A DNA stretch of 64,000 nucleotides from Cupriavidus neocaledonicus (GCF_000372525.1 NZ_AQUR01000107.1:186001-250000); one strand, 5' to 3'; numbered from the stretch's first letter, positions 1 through 9,901 are shown. Made by a program: numbers and translations. Notes: generated from the letters alone by a model not told the origin.

Positions 1-1149
1 CGCCCCAAGCGCGCCCTGATCGTCGACGTGCCCATCGAACTCGATAACGGCACCATCGCCCATTTCGAGGGCTACCGGGTGCAGCACAACCTGTCGCGTG
101 GCCCGGGCAAGGGCGGCGTGCGCTTCCACCAGGACGTGACGCTGTCCGAGGTGATGGCGCTGTCGGCCTGGATGTCGGTGAAGAACGCGGCGGTCAACGT
201 GCCCTACGGCGGTGCCAAGGGCGGCATCCGCGTCGACCCGCGCACGCTGTCGCAGGCCGAGCTGGAACGCCTGACGCGCCGCTACACCAGCGAAATCAAC
301 ATCATCATCGGGCCGAGCAAGGACATCCCGGCGCCCGACGTCAACACCAACGCACAGGTGATGGCGTGGATGATGGACACCTATTCGATGAACTCGGGCA
401 GCACTTCGACCGGCGTCGTGACCGGCAAGCCGATCTCGCTGGGCGGCTCGCTGGGCCGCCACGAGGCCACCGGCCGGGGCGTGTTCGTGGTCGGCTCCGA
501 GGCCGCGCGCAATATCGGCCTCGAGGTCAAGGGCGCGCGCGTGGCGGTGCAGGGCTTCGGCAACGTCGGCGCGGTCGCCGCCAAGCTGTTCCATGAGGCC
601 GGCGCCAAGGTGGTGGCGGTGCAGGACCACCGCACCACGCTGTTCGATCCGGCCGGCCTGGACGTGCCGGCGATGATGGAATACGCCTCGCACAGCGGCA
701 CCATCGACGGTTTCCGCGGCGAAGTCCTGCGTAGCGAGCAATTCTGGGAAGTCGACTGCGACATCCTGATCCCGGCAGCGCTGGAAGGCCAGATTACCGC
801 CGAAAACGCGCCGAAGATCACGGCAAAGCTGGTGATCGAGGGCGCCAACGGCCCGACCACGCCGCAGGCCGACGACATCCTGCGCGAGCGCAATATCCTG
901 GTCTGCCCGGACGTCATCGCCAACGCCGGCGGCGTGACCGTGTCCTACTTCGAATGGGTGCAGGATTTCTCCAGCTTCTTCTGGACCGAGGAAGAGATCA
1001 ACCAGCGCCTGGTACGGATCATGCAAGAAGCCTTCCGGGCAATCTGGCAAGTGGCACAGGAAAACAAGGTGACGCTGCGCACGGCGGCGTTCATCGTGGC
1101 CTGTACGCGGATCCTGCAGGCGCGCGAGATGCGCGGCCTGTACCCCTGA
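1..1149 (+). CDS. gdhA: Glutamate dehydrogenase, 5'-truncated by the window edge
   Basis: Glu/Leu/Phe/Val dehydrogenase family; interconverts glutamate and 2-oxoglutarate with NAD(P). The frame is open from base 1 (it begins [10 protein letters not shown]), so the GTG at base 28 is internal and the true start lies upstream; 382 residues are visible against a usual 410-450. Seen in order: substrate-domain motif [10 protein letters not shown], the catalytic-lysine segment [17 protein letters not shown], a Rossmann motif VQGFGNVG, and the family C-terminal SYFEWVQDF. It lies just upstream of the glutamate/aspartate transporter gltIJKL in the same orientation but behind a strong hairpin, so the two are probably separate units serving glutamate catabolism. 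The cofactor specificity cannot be read reliably by eye. Confidence 0.93.
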   Translation, partial: RPKRALIVDVPIELDNGTIAHFEGYRVQHNLSRGPGKGGVRFHQDVTLSEVMALSAWMSVKNAAVNVPYGGAKGGIRVDPRTLSQAELERLTRRYTSEINIIIGPSKDIPAPDVNTNAQVMAWMMDTYSMNSGSTSTGVVTGKPISLGGSLGRHEATGRGVFVVGSEAARNIGLEVKGARVAVQGFGNVGAVAAKLFHEAGAKVVAVQDHRTTLFDPAGLDVPAMMEYASHSGTIDGFRGEVLRSEQFWEVDCDILIPAALEGQITAENAPKITAKLVIEGANGPTTPQADDILRERNILVCPDVIANAGGVTVSYFEWVQDFSSFFWTEEEINQRLVRIMQEAFRAIWQVAQENKVTLRTAAFIVACTRILQAREMRGLYP

Positions 1150-1231
1150 TCGGGGCAGGCAGGCCCGGGGCGAGGCACTCGTATGGTGCAGCGCAATAAT
1201 TGCCCCGGACCCACGGCTCCATGACCGTCCG

Positions 1232-1263
1232 ACGCGGTCTCCGGCAAGCGCCGGAGACCGCGT
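1232..1263 (+). terminator. GC-rich hairpin after gdhA
   Basis: A perfect 14-bp stem (1232-1245 with 1250-1263) around a 4-nt loop sits about 80 bases after the gdhA stop. The stem is strong, but only a short T-poor stretch follows, so it may act as a terminator or as an mRNA 3' stabiliser. Confidence 0.55.
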
Positions 1264-1327
1264 TGTCGTATCCGGACGCGCTGCGCACGGATTGCCCCGA
1301 AGTGGGGTTCTAGGAGAAAACCCAGTT

Positions 1328-1353
1328 GTATTGCGGCGGATGCTGCGCAATAC
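1328..1353. promoter_or_regulatory. 26-bp dyad upstream of gltI
   Basis: GTATTGCG at 1328-1335 and its exact reverse complement CGCAATAC at 1346-1353 are separated by 10 bases. The site lies 65 bases before the gltI start in a 268-bp intergenic region and is the best operator candidate there. It could also fold as an RNA hairpin in the leader. No obvious sigma-54 box was seen nearby. Confidence 0.4.
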
Positions 1354-1417
1354 TGTTTCACCAGTGGGGGTTTTTATTCTCAGAATCCCGCTTTCTCTTC
1401 ATGGTCAAGGAGATGTT

Positions 1418-2317
1418 ATGAATTTCGCCAAGTTGGCTGCCCTGATGATCGCCGGGAGTGTAATGTGCGGGACGGCACAGGCAGCCGAACAACTGACGGG
1501 CACGCTGAAGAAGATCAAGGACACCGGCGTCATCACGCTCGGCGTGCGTGAGTCGTCGATTCCGTTCAACTACAACCTGGGCGGCGTGCGCCAGGTCGGC
1601 TATTCCTACGATATCAACATGAAGATCGTGGAAGCCATCAAGGACCAGCTGAAGCTGCCGACCCTGCAGGTCAAGGAAATTCCGATCACCTCGCAGAACC
1701 GCATCCCGCTGCTGCAGAACGGCACCATCGACATGGAGTGCGGTTCGACCACCAATAACCTGGAACGCCAGAAGCAGGTCGCCTTCACCAACTCCATCTT
1801 TATCATCGGCACGCGCATCATGGTGAAGAAGGATGCCGGCATCAAGGACTGGGCCGACCTGAAGGGCAAGAACGTCGTCACCACCGCCGGCACCACGTCG
1901 GAGCGCCTGCTGCGCAAGATGAACGACGACCAGAAGCTGGGCCTGAACATCATCAGCACCAAGGACCACGGCCAGTCGTTCCTGACGCTGGAATCGGGCC
2001 GCGCGGTCGCGTTCATGATGGACGACGCGCTGCTGTACGGCGAGCGCGCCAAGGCCAAGAACCCGGCTGACTGGATCGTGGTGGGCAAGCCCCAGTCGCG
2101 CGAGTCGTATGGCTGCATGATCCGCAAGGACGACCCGCAGTTCAAGAAGCTGGCCGACACGGTGATTGCAGGCATGATGAAGGACGGCTCGGTCAACACG
2201 CTGTACACCAAGTGGTTCATGCAACCGGTTCCGCCCAAGGGCCTGAACCTGGACTTCCCGCTGTCCGAAGACATGAAGGCCCTGATCAAGGCGCCCAACG
2301 ACAAGGCGCTGGACTGA
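1418..2317 (+). CDS. gltI: Glutamate/aspartate ABC transporter, periplasmic binding protein
   Basis: Solute-binding protein (SBP_bac_3 fold, 299 aa) that delivers glutamate/aspartate to GltJKL. The ATG at 1418 is chosen because AAGGAG lies 5 bases upstream and the protein then opens with a clean signal peptide (MNFAKLAALMIAGSVMCG, cleavage near AQA-AEQ at residue 22); a longer frame from 1292 has no such start. Family motifs GVRESSIPFNYN and MECGSTTNNLERQK match the GltI group. A terminator-like hairpin directly follows, so this gene is expected to be expressed more than the permease genes. Substrate is inferred from similarity and from the adjacent gdhA. Confidence 0.93.
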   Translation: MNFAKLAALMIAGSVMCGTAQAAEQLTGTLKKIKDTGVITLGVRESSIPFNYNLGGVRQVGYSYDINMKIVEAIKDQLKLPTLQVKEIPITSQNRIPLLQNGTIDMECGSTTNNLERQKQVAFTNSIFIIGTRIMVKKDAGIKDWADLKGKNVVTTAGTTSERLLRKMNDDQKLGLNIISTKDHGQSFLTLESGRAVAFMMDDALLYGERAKAKNPADWIVVGKPQSRESYGCMIRKDDPQFKKLADTVIAGMMKDGSVNTLYTKWFMQPVPPKGLNLDFPLSEDMKALIKAPNDKALD

Positions 2318-2337
2318 TCTGATCGGGACAGCAGTGC

Positions 2338-2369
2338 GAAACGGAAGGCATGTCCTTCCGTTTCTTTTT
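2338..2369 (+). terminator. Intercistronic terminator between gltI and gltJ
   Basis: An 11-bp perfect stem (2338-2348 with 2354-2364), 5-nt loop and five T residues form a classical intrinsic terminator in the 63-bp gap between gltI and gltJ. Inside an operon this usually acts as a partial terminator or 3' stabiliser, giving excess binding protein over membrane components. Confidence 0.8.
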
Positions 2370-2380
2370 GAGGACGCAAC

Positions 2381-3109
2381 ATGAACTACAACTGGCATTG
2401 GGGAGTTTTCCTCGAACAGGCCGCCCAGAACGAGACCTACCTGGACTGGATGATCTCCGGTCTCAAGGTCACGCTCGCGCTGGGCCTTTCGTCCTGGGTC
2501 ATTGCCCTGGTCATCGGGTCGGTGCTCGGCGTGCTGCGCACCGCGCCCAACAAGTGGCTGTCGGGGTTTGCCGCCACCTACGTCGAGATCTTCCGCAACA
2601 TCCCGCTGCTGGTGCAGCTGTTCATCTGGTATTTCGTCATGCCCGAGTTGCTGCCCGGCGGCGAGGCGATCAAGCAGATGAACCCCTTCGCGCAGCAGTT
2701 CCTGGCCGCGATGCTGTGCCTGGGCACCTTCACCGCCGCGCGGGTGTGCGAGCAGGTGCGCTCGGGCATCAACTCGCTGGCGCGCGGGCAGAAGAACGCG
2801 GGCCTGGCGATGGGCTTCACGCTGCCGCAGACCTACCGCCACGTGCTGCTGCCGATGGCGTTCCGCGTCATCGTGCCGCCGCTGACCTCCGAGTTCCTGA
2901 ATATCTTCAAGAACTCGGCGGTGGCGTCGACCATCGGCCTGCTCGAGCTGGCCGCGCAGGGGCGCCAGCTGGTGGACTACACCGCGCGTCCGTATGAATC
3001 GTTCATCGCGGTCACGCTGATGTACGCGCTGATCAACGTCACCGTGATGCTGCTGATGCGCTGGGTCGAGGCCCGCACGCGCGTGCCCGGCTTCATCGGC
3101 GGCAAGTAA
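2381..3109 (+). CDS. gltJ: Glutamate/aspartate ABC transporter permease GltJ
   Basis: Inner-membrane permease of the HisMQ family (242 aa, usual length). Hydrophobic segments are at about residues 25-50, 70-90, 105-125 and 200-230; the EAA coupling loop that contacts the ATPase is seen as ARGQKNAGLAMGFT. It pairs with GltK to form the membrane channel. The start ATG follows TGAGGACGCAAC, a reasonable ribosome-binding site. Nine bases separate its stop from gltK. Confidence 0.92.
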   Translation: MNYNWHWGVFLEQAAQNETYLDWMISGLKVTLALGLSSWVIALVIGSVLGVLRTAPNKWLSGFAATYVEIFRNIPLLVQLFIWYFVMPELLPGGEAIKQMNPFAQQFLAAMLCLGTFTAARVCEQVRSGINSLARGQKNAGLAMGFTLPQTYRHVLLPMAFRVIVPPLTSEFLNIFKNSAVASTIGLLELAAQGRQLVDYTARPYESFIAVTLMYALINVTVMLLMRWVEARTRVPGFIGGK

Positions 3110-3118
3110 GGGGGCGCC

Positions 3119-3802
3119 ATGGCTTATTCCTTCGATTTCACCTCGATCAACCCGGCCACGCTGCACGTGCTGGGCGAGGGCATGATGGTCTCGCTCAAGA
3201 TCACCGTCACCGCGGTGGTGGTCGGCATCATCTGGGGCACCATCCTGGCGATGATGCGGCTGTCGTCGTTCCGGCTGCTGAACTGGTTCGCGCAGGGGTA
3301 CGTGACCATCTTCCGCTCGATCCCGCTGGTGATGGTGCTGTTGTGGTTCTTCCTGATCATCCCGCAGGTATTGCAGGGCATCTTCAACCTGTCGCCGGCG
3401 ACCGACCTGCGCATGACCTCGGCGCTGGTGGCGTTCGCGCTGTTCGAGGCGGCGTACTACTCCGAGATCATCCGGGCGGGCATCCAGAGCGTGTCGCGCG
3501 GACAGATGTTCGCCGCGCAGGCGCTGGGCATGACCTACGGGCAGTCGATGCGGCTGGTGATCCTGCCGCAGGCGTTCCGCAACATGGTGCCGCTGCTGCT
3601 GACCCAGGGCATCATCCTGTTCCAGGATACGTCGCTGGTGTACGTGAGCGCGCTGGCGGACTTCTTCGGCCAGGCCTACGGCATCGGCGAGCGTGATGGC
3701 CGCATCGTCGAGATGCTGCTGTTCGCCGGCCTGGTGTACTTCATCATTTGTTTCTCCGCTTCGCTGCTGGTCAAGCGTTATCAGAAAAAGGTGGCTGTAT
3801 GA
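3119..3802 (+). CDS. gltK: Glutamate/aspartate ABC transporter permease GltK
   Basis: Second HisMQ-type permease (227 aa) of the glutamate/aspartate importer. The EAA loop reads [18 protein letters not shown]. Start ATG at 3119 follows AAGGGGGCGCC. Its TGA overlaps the gltL ATG in an ATGA junction, indicating translational coupling of permease and ATPase. Confidence 0.92.
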   Translation: MAYSFDFTSINPATLHVLGEGMMVSLKITVTAVVVGIIWGTILAMMRLSSFRLLNWFAQGYVTIFRSIPLVMVLLWFFLIIPQVLQGIFNLSPATDLRMTSALVAFALFEAAYYSEIIRAGIQSVSRGQMFAAQALGMTYGQSMRLVILPQAFRNMVPLLLTQGIILFQDTSLVYVSALADFFGQAYGIGERDGRIVEMLLFAGLVYFIICFSASLLVKRYQKKVAV

Positions 3803-4533
3803 TCGAAATTAATAACGTTTCCAAGTGGTACGGCTCGTTCCAGGTGCTGACCGACTGCACCACCAAGGTTGCCAAGGGGGAAGTGGTGGTGGTGTGCGGA
3901 CCCTCGGGTTCGGGCAAGTCCACGCTGATCAAGACCGTCAACGCGCTCGAGCCGTTCCAGAAGGGTGACATCCTGGTCGATGGCACCTCGGTGGGCAATC
4001 CCAAGACCAACCTGCCCAAGCTGCGCTCGCGCGTCGGCATGGTGTTCCAGAACTTCGAGCTGTTCCCGCACCTGTCGATCACCGAAAACCTGACCATCGC
4101 GCAGATGAAGGTGCTGGGCCGCTCCAAGGACGAGGCCATGGCCAAGGGCCTGAAGTACCTCGAGCGCGTGGGCCTGAAGAGCCAGGCCGACAAGTACCCC
4201 GGCCAGCTGTCGGGCGGCCAGCAGCAGCGCGTGGCGATCGCGCGCGCGCTGTCGATGGACCCGATCTGCATGCTGTTCGACGAGCCTACCTCGGCGCTGG
4301 ACCCCGAGATGGTCAACGAAGTGCTGGACGTGATGGTGCAGCTGGCGCAGGAGGGCATGACCATGATGTGCGTGACCCATGAAATGGGCTTCGCGCGCAA
4401 GGTCGCCAACCGCGTGATCTTCATGGACCAGGGCAAGATCGTCGAGGACGCCGACAAGGAAGAGTTCTTCGGCAATATCGACGCGCGCTCGGAACGTGCG
4501 CGCCAGTTCCTGTCGAAGATCCTGCATCACTGA
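3799..4533 (+). CDS. gltL: Glutamate/aspartate ABC transporter ATP-binding protein
   Basis: Cytoplasmic ATPase (244 aa) of the polar amino-acid importer family. Walker [10 protein letters not shown] at residues 34-42, Q-loop [10 protein letters not shown], signature LSGGQQQR, Walker [11 protein letters not shown] and the switch histidine in CVTHEMGFA are all intact. The ATG at 3799 is preferred over an upstream ATG at 3748 because the family begins [10 protein letters not shown] and because it makes a 4-nt overlap with gltK. A bidirectional terminator follows. Confidence 0.95.
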   Translation: MIEINNVSKWYGSFQVLTDCTTKVAKGEVVVVCGPSGSGKSTLIKTVNALEPFQKGDILVDGTSVGNPKTNLPKLRSRVGMVFQNFELFPHLSITENLTIAQMKVLGRSKDEAMAKGLKYLERVGLKSQADKYPGQLSGGQQQRVAIARALSMDPICMLFDEPTSALDPEMVNEVLDVMVQLAQEGMTMMCVTHEMGFARKVANRVIFMDQGKIVEDADKEEFFGNIDARSERARQFLSKILHH

Positions 4534-4551
4534 GCGGATTGCCGACTCATG

Positions 4552-4580
4552 AAAAAGGGACGCCTCGGCGTCCCTTTTTT
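4552..4580. terminator. Bidirectional terminator between gltL and the amidotransferase gene
   Basis: An A-run, an 8-bp GC stem (4557-4564 with 4567-4574) and a T6 run give an intrinsic terminator readable on both strands. It separates gltL (plus) from the convergent class II amidotransferase gene (minus). Confidence 0.85.
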
Positions 4581-4611
4581 CCTGGTGCGGACCTGCTACG
4601 GTGCAGGCCGC

Positions 4612-5442
4612 TCAGGTACAGGCCGTATTGGCCGCGTTCTTGGCCTGGACCTCGGGCGGGATCGGCACGCTCAGCGTCATGGTCGGTCGTCCGTCCTCGA
4701 ACATGATCAGTTCGCCCGGGGCGAACTGGGTCCAGGTCTCGTTGTCGGTCAGCGGCGCGGTGGCGATCACGGCGACGCGGTCGTCCGGCGTGGTGACCTG
4801 CGCGAAGTCGATCGACAGGTCGGCATCGATCAGATGCGCGGTCGAGAACGGCCATTGCCGCACGATGTAGTAGAGGCGGGTCGAGCAGTGCGCGAACAGC
4901 GCCTGCCCGTTGCACAGCAGGTAGTTGAACACGCCATGCAGCGTGATTTCCCGGGTGATGTCGGCCAGCGCGTGGCCGAGTTCGTTCAGCGGCGGCTGCG
5001 AGCCCGGGAAGCGCTTGCGCAGGCCCTGCATCAGCGTACAGAAGGCCAGCTCGCTGTCGGTGTCGCCCACCGGCTGGTAGACCCCGGACAGGAACGGGGT
5101 AAAGCCGTGCAGGTCGCCGTTGTGCGCGAAGATCCAGTGCCGTCCCCACAGCTCGCGCATGAAGGGGTGGCAGTTCTCCAGCAGCACGGTGCCCTGCGTG
5201 GCCTTGCGGATATGCGAGATGACGTTCTTGGACTTGATCGGGTAGCGCTTGATCAGGTCCGCCACCGGCGAGGTGCCGGCGGACTGGTTGTCGATGAACA
5301 GGCGGCAGGCCTTGTCTTCGAAGAAGGCGACACCGAAGCCGTCGGCGTGGTGGTCGGTCAGGCCTCCGCGCGCGGCAAAGCCGGTGAAGGAGAACGTCAC
5401 GTCGGTCGGCGTGGCGCAGTTCATGCCTAGCAGCTGGCACAT
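4612..5442 (-). CDS. Class II glutamine amidotransferase, YafJ family
   Basis: 276 aa. Family members carry an N-terminal-nucleophile glutaminase domain that releases ammonia from glutamine. The catalytic cysteine would be Cys2 after Met removal (MCQLLGMNC). Conserved glutaminase landmarks are HHADGFG near residues 31-37 and FAHNGD at 105-110. The domain stands alone without a synthetase partner, as in YafJ, whose acceptor substrate is not established. It is divergent from ttuC across 156 bp and convergent with gltL. The specific role is unknown; the fold assignment is firm. Confidence 0.88.
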   Translation of the reverse strand: MCQLLGMNCATPTDVTFSFTGFAARGGLTDHHADGFGVAFFEDKACRLFIDNQSAGTSPVADLIKRYPIKSKNVISHIRKATQGTVLLENCHPFMRELWGRHWIFAHNGDLHGFTPFLSGVYQPVGDTDSELAFCTLMQGLRKRFPGSQPPLNELGHALADITREITLHGVFNYLLCNGQALFAHCSTRLYYIVRQWPFSTAHLIDADLSIDFAQVTTPDDRVAVIATAPLTDNETWTQFAPGELIMFEDGRPTMTLSVPIPPEVQAKNAANTACT

Positions 5443-5598
5443 GTCGGGGCACCGGTCGGCAGGGGGCTGCCGCTTTGCAATAGAATGCAGGCATTATCCC
5501 GCGCGCCCGCGCCGCTGCCAAGCAACCGCGGACGCTCCCCTGTGGTGTCAATGACGCCAGCCATGGCGCCACCATACCTTCCAGCCATCCCGAGAACG

Positions 5599-6672
5599 AT
5601 GAGCCAATACAAGATTGCCGTGATTCCCGGAGACGGAATCGGCACGGAAGTCATGCCCGAGGGCATCCGCGTGATGGACGCGGCGGCGCGCCGCTTCGGC
5701 ATTGATTTTCAGTGGGACCACTTCGATTTTTCCAGCTGCGACTACTACGCCCGCCACGGCAAGATGCTGCCCGACGACTGGTTCGACACGCTGGTCAAGT
5801 ACGACGCGATCTACTTCGGCGCGGTCGGCTGGCCGGACACGGTGCCCGACCATGTCTCGCTGTGGGGTTCGCTGCTGCAGTTCCGCCGGTCGTTCGACCA
5901 GTACGTGAACCTGCGCCCGGTGCGGCTGATGCCGGGCATCCGCAGCCCGCTGGCCGGACGCCAGCCCGGCGACATCGATTTCTACGTGGTGCGCGAGAAC
6001 ACCGAGGGCGAATACTCCAGCATCGGCGGGCGCATGTTCCCCGGCACCGAGCGCGAGATCGTGGTGCAGGAAACCGTGATGAGCCGCACCGGCGTCGACC
6101 GCATCCTGAAGTTCGCCTTCGATCTGGCCCAGAAGCGTCCGAAGAAGCACCTGACCTCGGCGACCAAGTCCAACGGCATCTCGATCACCATGCCGTACTG
6201 GGACGAGCGGGTCGAGGCGATGGCGGCGCATTACCCGGGCATCAAGGTCGACAAGTACCACATCGACATCCTGACCGCGCATTTCGTCCAGCATCCGGAC
6301 TGGTTCGACGTGGTGGTGGCGAGCAACCTGTTCGGCGACATCCTGTCCGACCTGGGCCCGGCCTGCACCGGCACCATCGGCATCGCGCCGTCGGGCAACA
6401 TCAATCCGGACCGCACCTTCCCCAGCCTGTTCGAGCCGGTGCACGGCTCGGCCCCGGACATTGCCGGACGCGGCGTGGCCAACCCGATCGGCCAGATCTG
6501 GTGCGGCGCCATGATGCTGGAGCACCTCGGCCATGACGAGGCCGGCGCCGCCGTGCTGGGCGCGATCGAGCGGGTGCTGGCGGCCGGGCCGGAGCACGCG
6601 CCGCTGACGCGCGACATCGGCGGCAAGGCCGGTACCGCCGACCTGGGCCGCGCCATCGCGGAGGCGCTGTGA
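5599..6672 (+). CDS. ttuC: Tartrate dehydrogenase/decarboxylase (beta-decarboxylating dehydrogenase family)
   Basis: NAD-dependent isocitrate/isopropylmalate dehydrogenase-type enzyme, 357 aa. It resembles the TtuC/YeaU (D-malate, tartrate) group: AVIPGDGIGTEV at the N terminus, RENTEGEYSSIGG, a catalytic Lys in ATKSNGISI, and metal-binding NLFGDILSDLGP. The ATG at 5599 fits the family start MSQYKIAVIPG; in-frame upstream ATGs (5485, 5554) would add an unconserved leader. A TAGAAT -10-like element is at 5481-5486. The stop overlaps the start of ttuD (GTGA). D-malate or tartrate as the real substrate cannot be decided from sequence alone. Confidence 0.87.
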   Translation: MSQYKIAVIPGDGIGTEVMPEGIRVMDAAARRFGIDFQWDHFDFSSCDYYARHGKMLPDDWFDTLVKYDAIYFGAVGWPDTVPDHVSLWGSLLQFRRSFDQYVNLRPVRLMPGIRSPLAGRQPGDIDFYVVRENTEGEYSSIGGRMFPGTEREIVVQETVMSRTGVDRILKFAFDLAQKRPKKHLTSATKSNGISITMPYWDERVEAMAAHYPGIKVDKYHIDILTAHFVQHPDWFDVVVASNLFGDILSDLGPACTGTIGIAPSGNINPDRTFPSLFEPVHGSAPDIAGRGVANPIGQIWCGAMMLEHLGHDEAGAAVLGAIERVLAAGPEHAPLTRDIGGKAGTADLGRAIAEAL

Positions 6673-7976
6673 GCGCCGGGTTCGCGGGGGACGCCCGCGC
6701 ACTGCTGCTCGAGACCTTCCACGCCGCGGTCGCGGCGGCCGACCCGCTGCGGATCGTCGCGCAGCACCTGCCGCCGCCGCACGCCGGCGGCCGCACGCTG
6801 GTGGTGGGCGCGGGCAAGGCCGCGGCCTCGATGGCCGCGGCGGTCGAGCGCGCCTACGCCGGCAAGGCCACCTTGGAGGGTGTGGTGGTCACGCGCTACG
6901 CGCACGGCATGCCGACCGACCATATACGCGTGATCGAGGCCGGCCATCCGGTGCCCGACGAGTCGGGCGAGCAGGCCGCGGCGGAGATCCTGGCCGCGGT
7001 GCAATCGCTGACGCCGCAGGACCGGCTGCTGGTGCTGGTCTCGGGCGGCGGCTCGAGCCTGCTGTCGCTGCCGGCCGAAGGCATCGCGATGGCCGACCTG
7101 AAGGCAACCACCCGGGAATTGCTGCGCTGTGGTGCGCCGATCACCGACATGAACATCGTGCGCAAGCACATCTCGCGCATCCAGGGCGGCCGGCTGGCAC
7201 AGGCCAGCCAGGCGCCGGTAACCACGCTGATCGTCTCGGACGTGGCCGGCGACGATCCCAGCGCAATCGCGTCGGGCCCGACCGTGGCCGACCCCAGCAG
7301 CTTCGATGACGCGCTGCAGATCCTGCGCCGCTATGGCGCGCAGGTGCCGGCCAGCGTGCAATTGCACCTGGAACGTGGCGCGCGCGGCGAGGTGGCGGAA
7401 ACGCCCAAGCCTGGCGATCCCTTGTTCGATCGCGTCGACAACATCATGATTGCCACCGCCCACGGCAGTCTCGAGGCCGCGGCCGCGCTGTTCCGCGAAC
7501 GCGGCATCACGCCGGTGGTCCTTGGCGATACCGTGACCGGCGAGGCGCGCGAAGTCGCGCGCGTCTATGCCGCGCTGGTGCGCGAGATTCGCGCGTACAA
7601 TGCGCCGTTTGCCACGCCGGTGGCGCTGATTTCCGGAGGTGAGTGCACGGTCACTTTGCCGGCCGGTGGTGGCGCCAGCCAGGCGCGCGGCGGGCGCTGC
7701 TCGGAGTTCCTGCTGTCGCTGGCGGTCGAACTGGCAGGCATGCCCGACGTGTATGCGATCGCCGCCGACACCGACGGCATCGACGGCTCCGAAGACAATG
7801 CCGGCGCGCTGGCCGACCCGACCACGCTGGCGCGCGCCGAAGCCGCCGGCCTGCCGGGCCAGCGCCAGCTCGACGCGCACGACGCCTGGGGCCTGTTCGA
7901 TGCCATCGGCGACCTGGTGGTCACCGGACCGACGCGCACCAACGTCAACGATTACCGCGCCATCCTGATTCTCTGA
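6669..7976 (+). CDS. ttuD: Glycerate 2-kinase / TtuD (MOFRL family)
   Basis: 435 aa; N-terminal DUF4147 domain plus C-terminal MOFRL domain. Seen motifs: [48 protein letters not shown], and the C-terminal DTDGIDG and GPTRTNVND. Older annotations call this family hydroxypyruvate reductase (TtuD), but biochemically characterised members phosphorylate glycerate. The GTG start at 6669 overlaps the ttuC TGA by 4 bases, so the pair is translationally coupled: TtuC converts tartrate (partly to D-glycerate) and this enzyme would feed glycerate into glycolysis. Confidence 0.88.
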   Translation: MSAGFAGDARALLLETFHAAVAAADPLRIVAQHLPPPHAGGRTLVVGAGKAAASMAAAVERAYAGKATLEGVVVTRYAHGMPTDHIRVIEAGHPVPDESGEQAAAEILAAVQSLTPQDRLLVLVSGGGSSLLSLPAEGIAMADLKATTRELLRCGAPITDMNIVRKHISRIQGGRLAQASQAPVTTLIVSDVAGDDPSAIASGPTVADPSSFDDALQILRRYGAQVPASVQLHLERGARGEVAETPKPGDPLFDRVDNIMIATAHGSLEAAAALFRERGITPVVLGDTVTGEAREVARVYAALVREIRAYNAPFATPVALISGGECTVTLPAGGGASQARGGRCSEFLLSLAVELAGMPDVYAIAADTDGIDGSEDNAGALADPTTLARAEAAGLPGQRQLDAHDAWGLFDAIGDLVVTGPTRTNVNDYRAILIL

Positions 7977-8025
7977 TCCTGAAGACGTGCCCGCCGCCGT
8001 CCCCCGCGGCGAGCCCCAGCTAGCC

Positions 8026-9060
8026 ATGACCCAGAAGCTCACCATCACCCGCCCGGACGACTGGCACCTGCACCTGCGCGACGGCGCGGCACTGGCCGCC
8101 GTGCTGCCCGATACCGCACGCCAGTTTGCCCGCGCCATCATCATGCCCAACCTGAAGCCGCCGGTAACCACGGTGGCGCAGGCGCAGGCCTATCGCGCCC
8201 GCATCATGGCGGCGCTGCCGGCGGGCATGCAGTTCGAGCCACTGATGACGCTGTACCTGACCGACAACACCAGCCCCGAGGAAATCGCGGCGGCCAGGGC
8301 CAGCGGCTTCGTGCACGGCGTCAAGCTGTACCCGGCGGGCGCCACCACCAACAGCGACGCCGGCGTGACCGATATCCGCCGCTGCTACCCGGCGCTGGAA
8401 GCGATGCAGCGCGAAGGCCTGCCGCTGCTGGTGCACGGCGAAGTGACCGACCCGGCCATCGACATCTTCGACCGCGAGGCTGTGTTCATCGAGCAGGTGA
8501 TGACACCGCTGCGCCGCGACATGCCCGAGCTGAAGGTGGTGTTCGAGCACATCACCACCAGGGACGCGGCGCAGTACGTGCGCGACGCCAGCGGCCCGGT
8601 CGGCGCCACCATCACGGCCCACCACCTGCTCTACAACCGCAACGCCATCTTTACCGGTGGCATCCGCCCGCACTACTACTGCCTGCCGGTGCTCAAGCGT
8701 GAAACCCACCGCGAAGCACTGGTGGCGGCCGCCACATCGGGCAACGAGCGCTTCTTCCTGGGTACGGACAGCGCGCCGCACGCGCGCGGCCTGAAGGAGC
8801 ACGCCTGCGGCTGCGCCGGCTGCTACACCGCGCTGCATGCGATGGAGCTGTATGCCGAAGCCTTCGACGCCGCCGGCGCGCTCGACAAGCTGGAGGCCTT
8901 CGCCAGCTTCAACGGCCCGGCTTTCTACGGCCTGCCGCGCAATACCGGCACGCTGACGCTGGAGCGCGAGGACTGGGAACTGCCGGCCGAACTGCCCTAC
9001 GGCGACACCACGCTGGTGCCGCTGCGCGGCGGCGAGACGCTGCGCTGGAAGGCACGCTGA
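8026..9060 (+). CDS. pyrC: Dihydroorotase, PyrC type
   Basis: Third step of pyrimidine synthesis: carbamoyl-aspartate to dihydroorotate, cytoplasmic zinc enzyme. 344 aa, the length of the E. coli-type (class II) dihydroorotases. Metal ligands His14 and His16 in [10 protein letters not shown], the carbamylated lysine in [19 protein letters not shown], and the active-site Asp in LGTDSAPHA are all present. The ATG at 8026 gives the family N terminus [13 protein letters not shown]; the ATG-less longer frame from 7987 is rejected. It is 49 bases downstream of ttuD and 4 bases before the DUF3025 gene. Confidence 0.95.
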   Translation: MTQKLTITRPDDWHLHLRDGAALAAVLPDTARQFARAIIMPNLKPPVTTVAQAQAYRARIMAALPAGMQFEPLMTLYLTDNTSPEEIAAARASGFVHGVKLYPAGATTNSDAGVTDIRRCYPALEAMQREGLPLLVHGEVTDPAIDIFDREAVFIEQVMTPLRRDMPELKVVFEHITTRDAAQYVRDASGPVGATITAHHLLYNRNAIFTGGIRPHYYCLPVLKRETHREALVAAATSGNERFFLGTDSAPHARGLKEHACGCAGCYTALHAMELYAEAFDAAGALDKLEAFASFNGPAFYGLPRNTGTLTLEREDWELPAELPYGDTTLVPLRGGETLRWKAR

Positions 9061-9064
9061 AGCC

Positions 9065-9901
9065 TTGCGCACGCAGCAGGCCGCGGTCGGCGAGCACTTC
9101 GCCGCCGCACTGGCCGGGATCGACTGGTCGCGGCCGTGGTTCCGGCCTTTTGCCGCACAGGGCGCCGCGCTGAGCGCGGCCGTGCAGGGCGGTGCCGACC
9201 TGCGCGGCGCGCTCGATGCCCGCGCCACGGCGCTCGGGCTGCGCAATGCGCGCGGGCTGCCGCTGCGCTTCGTCGCCCAGTACGCCTTGCCGGACGGCAG
9301 CGCCTATGAGGCGCATATCGACGCCACCGGCGCGGTCCCCACCCGCGACAATCTCCACGATTTCTTCAACGCGCTGATCTGGCTGCATTTCCCGCACGCC
9401 AAGCGCGCGCTCAACCAGATCCAGGCCGGAGTCATCGCCCGCGACGGCGTACGGACCACGCGCGGCGGCGTGCGCGACGCGGCGACGCTGTTCGACGAGA
9501 ACGCGGTGCTGTTCCTCAGCTCCGACGCTGGCATGAGCACGGCGCTCAGGGGCTTTGACTGGAAGTCGCTGTTTGTCGATGCCCGCTCCGCGTGGGGAAC
9601 GGGCTGCGCGGTGGTGCCGTTCGGCCACGCCTTGCTCGAAAAGCTGGTGCAGCCATACAAGTCGGTGACGGCGCACGCGTGGACACTGCCGCTCGCGCCC
9701 GGTGATCCCGCGCTCGATACGGTGCTTGCCGGGTCACTGCAGGCCGCGGCCGAGGCCGGCGCGTTGCGGGGCGGACGCAGCTTTGCGCCGCTGCCGGTGA
9801 TGGGCATTCCGGGCTGGTGCGAGGACAACGCAGCCCCGGACTTCTATGCCGATGTCACGGTATTCCGTCCCGGCCGGCGCCGCGACCGGCAGGCCGGCTG
9901 A
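9065..9901 (+). CDS. DUF3025 family protein
   Basis: 278 aa, recognised as the DUF3025 family by the central block DNLHDFFNALIWLHFPHAKRAL split over residues about 95-118 and the conserved VQPYKSVTAHAW region. No signal peptide or membrane segment is visible. Translation appears to start at TTG 9065, four bases after the pyrC stop, which implies coupling to pyrC. The function of the family is not known. Confidence 0.75.
   Translation: MRTQQAAVGEHFAAALAGIDWSRPWFRPFAAQGAALSAAVQGGADLRGALDARATALGLRNARGLPLRFVAQYALPDGSAYEAHIDATGAVPTRDNLHDFFNALIWLHFPHAKRALNQIQAGVIARDGVRTTRGGVRDAATLFDENAVLFLSSDAGMSTALRGFDWKSLFVDARSAWGTGCAVVPFGHALLEKLVQPYKSVTAHAWTLPLAPGDPALDTVLAGSLQAAAEAGALRGGRSFAPLPVMGIPGWCEDNAAPDFYADVTVFRPGRRRDRQAG

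Noticed and set aside
1266-1417. Sigma-54/NtrC promoter upstream of gltI
   Set aside because: No TGGCAC-N5-TTGC-like pair was found; only the dyad at 1328-1353 stands out.
1358-3166. 602-codon minus-strand open frame antisense to gltI/gltJ
   Set aside because: High GC leaves long stop-free shadow frames; composition is Arg/His/Gln/Val-rich, with no motif, and the plus strand holds a clear transporter operon.
6231-8171. 646-codon minus-strand frame over ttuC/ttuD
   Set aside because: Shadow of two well-recognised plus-strand enzymes; no family features.
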